Part shown: positions 62,053 through 64,000 of the stretch, piece by piece
Layout: each line of letters opens with the position of its first letter
Position numbering within the stretch: position 1 is the first letter of the stretch
DNA from: Streptomyces sp. NBC_00234
GTDB lineage: Bacteria; Actinomycetota; Actinomycetes; Streptomycetales; Streptomycetaceae
Assembly (NCBI RefSeq): GCF_036195325.1
Contig: NZ_CP108101.1
Location: 2,480,001-2,544,000, forward strand
Length of the DNA: 64,000 bases
Direction of reading: 5' to 3'
Position numbers and translations under genes: made by a program
Notes under the pieces: model-generated
Databases searched by the model: none
Told to the model about the DNA's origin: nothing
Seen by the model: only the letters and a program-made list of their open reading frames with translations

Positions 62053-63054
62053 ATGTCGAAGATCAAGCCCAGCAAGGGCGCCCCGTACGCACGCATCATG
62101 GGTGTCGGTGGCTACCGGCCGACCCGTGTCGTGCCCAACGAGGTGATCCTCGAGACGATCGACTCGTCCGACGAGTGGATCCGTTCGCGCTCCGGCATCG
62201 CCACCCGCCACTGGGCCTCCGACGAGGAGACCGTGTCCGCGATGTCCGTCGAGGCGGCCGGCAAGGCGATCGCCGACGCCGGGATCACGCCCGAGCAGAT
62301 CGGCGGAGTCATCGTCTCCACCGTCTCGCACTTCAAGCAGACCCCGGCCGTCGCGACCGAGATCGCCCACAAGATCGGCGCGGGCAAGCCCGCCGCCTTC
62401 GACATCTCCGCCGGCTGCGCGGGCTTCGGCTACGGCCTGACGCTCGCCAAGGGCATGATCGTCGAGGGCTCGGCGGAGTACGTGCTCGTCATCGGTGTCG
62501 AGCGGCTGAGCGACCTCACCGACCTGGAGGACCGCGCGACGGCCTTCCTGTTCGGCGACGGCGCGGGCGCGGTCGTCGTGGGCCCCTCGAAGGAACCGGC
62601 CATGGGCCCGACCGTCTGGGGCTCCGAGGGCGACAAGTCCGACACGATCAAGCAGACCGTGCCGTGGGACGAGTTCCACACCGAGCGTCCGGAGAAGTTC
62701 CCCGCCATCACGCAGGAGGGCCAGGCGGTCTTCCGCTGGGCCGTCTTCGAGATGGCGAAGATCGCCCAGCAGGCGCTGGAGGCGGCCGGGATCACTCCGG
62801 AAGACCTGGACGTCTTCATTCCGCACCAGGCCAACATGCGGATCATCGACTCGATGGTGAAGACCCTGAAGCTGCCGGAGCACGTCACGGTCGCCCGTGA
62901 CGTGGAGACCACCGGCAACACGTCCGCCGCCTCGATTCCGCTCGCAATGGAGCGGCTCCTGGCGACCGGTCAGGCGAAGAGCGGCGACACCGCGCTCGTC
63001 ATCGGCTTCGGGGCGGGTCTCGTCTACGCCGCGACGGTCGTTACCCTCCCCTAG
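62053..63054 (+). CDS. fabH: 3-oxoacyl-ACP synthase III (initiation)
   Basis: 333 aa. Catalytic Cys in FDISAGCAGFGYGLTLAK, His in IPHQANMRIIDS, Asn in TTGNTSAASIPLA. It starts chains from acyl-CoA and malonyl-ACP. The ATG at 62053 follows AAGGAG. Short gaps join it with fabD and acpP in one operon. Confidence 0.96.
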   Translation: MSKIKPSKGAPYARIMGVGGYRPTRVVPNEVILETIDSSDEWIRSRSGIATRHWASDEETVSAMSVEAAGKAIADAGITPEQIGGVIVSTVSHFKQTPAVATEIAHKIGAGKPAAFDISAGCAGFGYGLTLAKGMIVEGSAEYVLVIGVERLSDLTDLEDRATAFLFGDGAGAVVVGPSKEPAMGPTVWGSEGDKSDTIKQTVPWDEFHTERPEKFPAITQEGQAVFRWAVFEMAKIAQQALEAAGITPEDLDVFIPHQANMRIIDSMVKTLKLPEHVTVARDVETTGNTSAASIPLAMERLLATGQAKSGDTALVIGFGAGLVYAATVVTLP

Positions 63055-63116
63055 TCACACCGGACCTTCCGGTCCGTACGCCCGAACCCTGAAGAAAACC
63101 ACCGAAGGAGCGCCAC

Positions 63117-63365
63117 ATGGCCGCCACTCAGGAAGAGATCGTCACCGGTCTCGCCGAGATCGTCAACGAGATCGCCGGTATCCCGGTCGAGGACGTCCAG
63201 CTGGACAAGTCCTTCACCGACGACCTGGACGTCGACTCGCTGTCCATGGTCGAGGTCGTCGTCGCCGCCGAAGAGCGTTTCGACGTCAAGATCCCCGACG
63301 AGGACGTCAAGAACCTCAAGACCGTCGGCGACGCTGCCGACTACATCCTGAAGAACCAGGGCTGA
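63117..63365 (+). CDS. acpP: Acyl carrier protein
   Basis: 82 aa, acidic. The phosphopantetheine Ser is in DDLDVDSLSMVEVVVAAEE (the Asp-Ser-Leu motif). GAAGGAGCGCC precedes the ATG. It carries chains for fabH and fabF. Confidence 0.96.
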   Translation: MAATQEEIVTGLAEIVNEIAGIPVEDVQLDKSFTDDLDVDSLSMVEVVVAAEERFDVKIPDEDVKNLKTVGDAADYILKNQG

Positions 63366-63444
63366 TCCAGCCCCGGTTCGTGTGTCGCCACCCGGCGGTG
63401 GCGCCGCTGATTCACGACCCTCTACACGTGGAGAAGATTTTCCA

Positions 63445-64000
63445 GTGAGCCCGACCAATCGCACCGTGGTCGTCACCGGTATCGGCGCAACCACTCCGCT
63501 GGGTGGCGACACCGCATCGACCTGGGAAGGTCTGATGGCCGGCCGTTCCGGCGTGAAGCCCCTCGAGGGCGAGCGCTTCGAGGAACTGCCCGTCCGGATC
63601 GCCGCCCTCGCGGCCGTCGACCCGGGCGATGTCCTGCCCCGCCCGCTCGCCCGCAAGCTGGACCGCTCGGCGCAGTTCGCGCTGATCGCGGCTCGCGAGG
63701 CGTGGGCCGACGCGGGTTACACCGGCAAGGCCGGCGAGGACGAGAAGGTTCGTCCCGAGCGCCTCGGTTCGGTCATCGCCTCCGGCATCGGCGGCGTGAT
63801 CACCCTGCTCGACCAGTACGACGTGCTGAAGGAGAAGGGCGTACGCCGCGTCTCCCCGCACACCGTTCCCATGCTCATGCCCAACGGCCCGGCGGCCAAC
63901 GTCGGCCTGGAGGTCAACGCCCAGGCCGGTGTCCACACCCCGGTCTCCGCCTGCGCCTCGGGTGCCGAGGCCATCGGGTACGCCGTCGAGATGATCCGTA
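63445..64000 (+). CDS. fabF: 3-oxoacyl-ACP synthase II (partial, 3' end outside window)
   Basis: The first 185 codons. VVVTGIGATTPLGGD is the KAS start; the catalytic Cys region is PVSACASGAEAIGYA at the window end. The active-site His residues are beyond the window. GTG start at 63445 with GGAGAAG upstream. It elongates chains on ACP. Confidence 0.94.
   Translation, partial: MSPTNRTVVVTGIGATTPLGGDTASTWEGLMAGRSGVKPLEGERFEELPVRIAALAAVDPGDVLPRPLARKLDRSAQFALIAAREAWADAGYTGKAGEDEKVRPERLGSVIASGIGGVITLLDQYDVLKEKGVRRVSPHTVPMLMPNGPAANVGLEVNAQAGVHTPVSACASGAEAIGYAVEMIR

Overview
This is a high-GC, gene-dense actinobacterial chromosome segment, almost certainly Streptomyces. The signs are codon use with G or C in third positions, frequent GTG starts, the order pucR-type regulator (fasR)-fabD-fabH-acpP-fabF, a homodimeric-type aceE beside a DUF3052 gene, tandem TerD genes, and many actinobacterial families (DUF5753, DUF1254, DUF4429, DUF1023, CGNR).

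Layout. 1-13 kb: end of an MFS exporter, a peptidoglycan-binding membrane protein, a HAD phosphatase, a FetB-type permease, a secreted HNH nuclease, a PhoD-like phosphatase, DoxX, a Cu/Zn-SOD-like protein, DedA, and a minus-strand operon with two tandem DUF1254/DUF1214 genes. 13-21 kb: accessory-looking genes (a DUF5753 HTH regulator, a small zinc ribbon, a CGNR regulator beside an MBL-fold hydrolase, a lipoprotein and several unrecognised proteins). 21.4-28.5 kb: an integrated element of exactly 7,012 bp in a tRNA-Val(TAC) gene. It is bounded by a 47-bp identical core inside a 124-bp gap-free repeat and carries integrase, excisionase, a 5'-truncated replication initiator, a phospholipase-C-like phosphoesterase, a cation/proton antiporter and an orphan tRNA-Gly(CCC) 3' fragment. 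It looks like a decayed, mosaic pSAM2-type element (AICE). Its left repeat also keeps the last codons of a second integrase, which suggests tandem integrations at this tRNA.

28.7-43.4 kb: envelope proteins, then a Ter-type stress locus. This holds a HAD phosphatase, a large PRTase-TRSP-StiP fusion, a citrate-lyase-like protein, a TerD-like protein with a Pro/Tyr-rich tail, a TerA-like protein, a TerC-like DUF475 membrane protein and two canonical TerD proteins. The three enzymes resemble the Ter-associated module proposed to make an unknown nucleotide-like metabolite; TerD/TerA/TerC would form the calcium- and membrane-linked part.

42.4-64 kb: peroxiredoxin, DUF3052, aceE, an I36 inhibitor-like protein, an MFS/TetR divergent pair, a NarL-type two-component system flanked by two DUF1023 hydrolase paralogues, a MerR/aldo-keto reductase operon with a textbook MerR promoter, a serine hydrolase, pirin, and the fatty-acid synthesis operon fasR-fabD-fabH-acpP-fabF, cut by the window end. 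aceE supplies acetyl-CoA and the fab operon uses malonyl units derived from it. All functions are read from the sequence and family knowledge; no searches were run.
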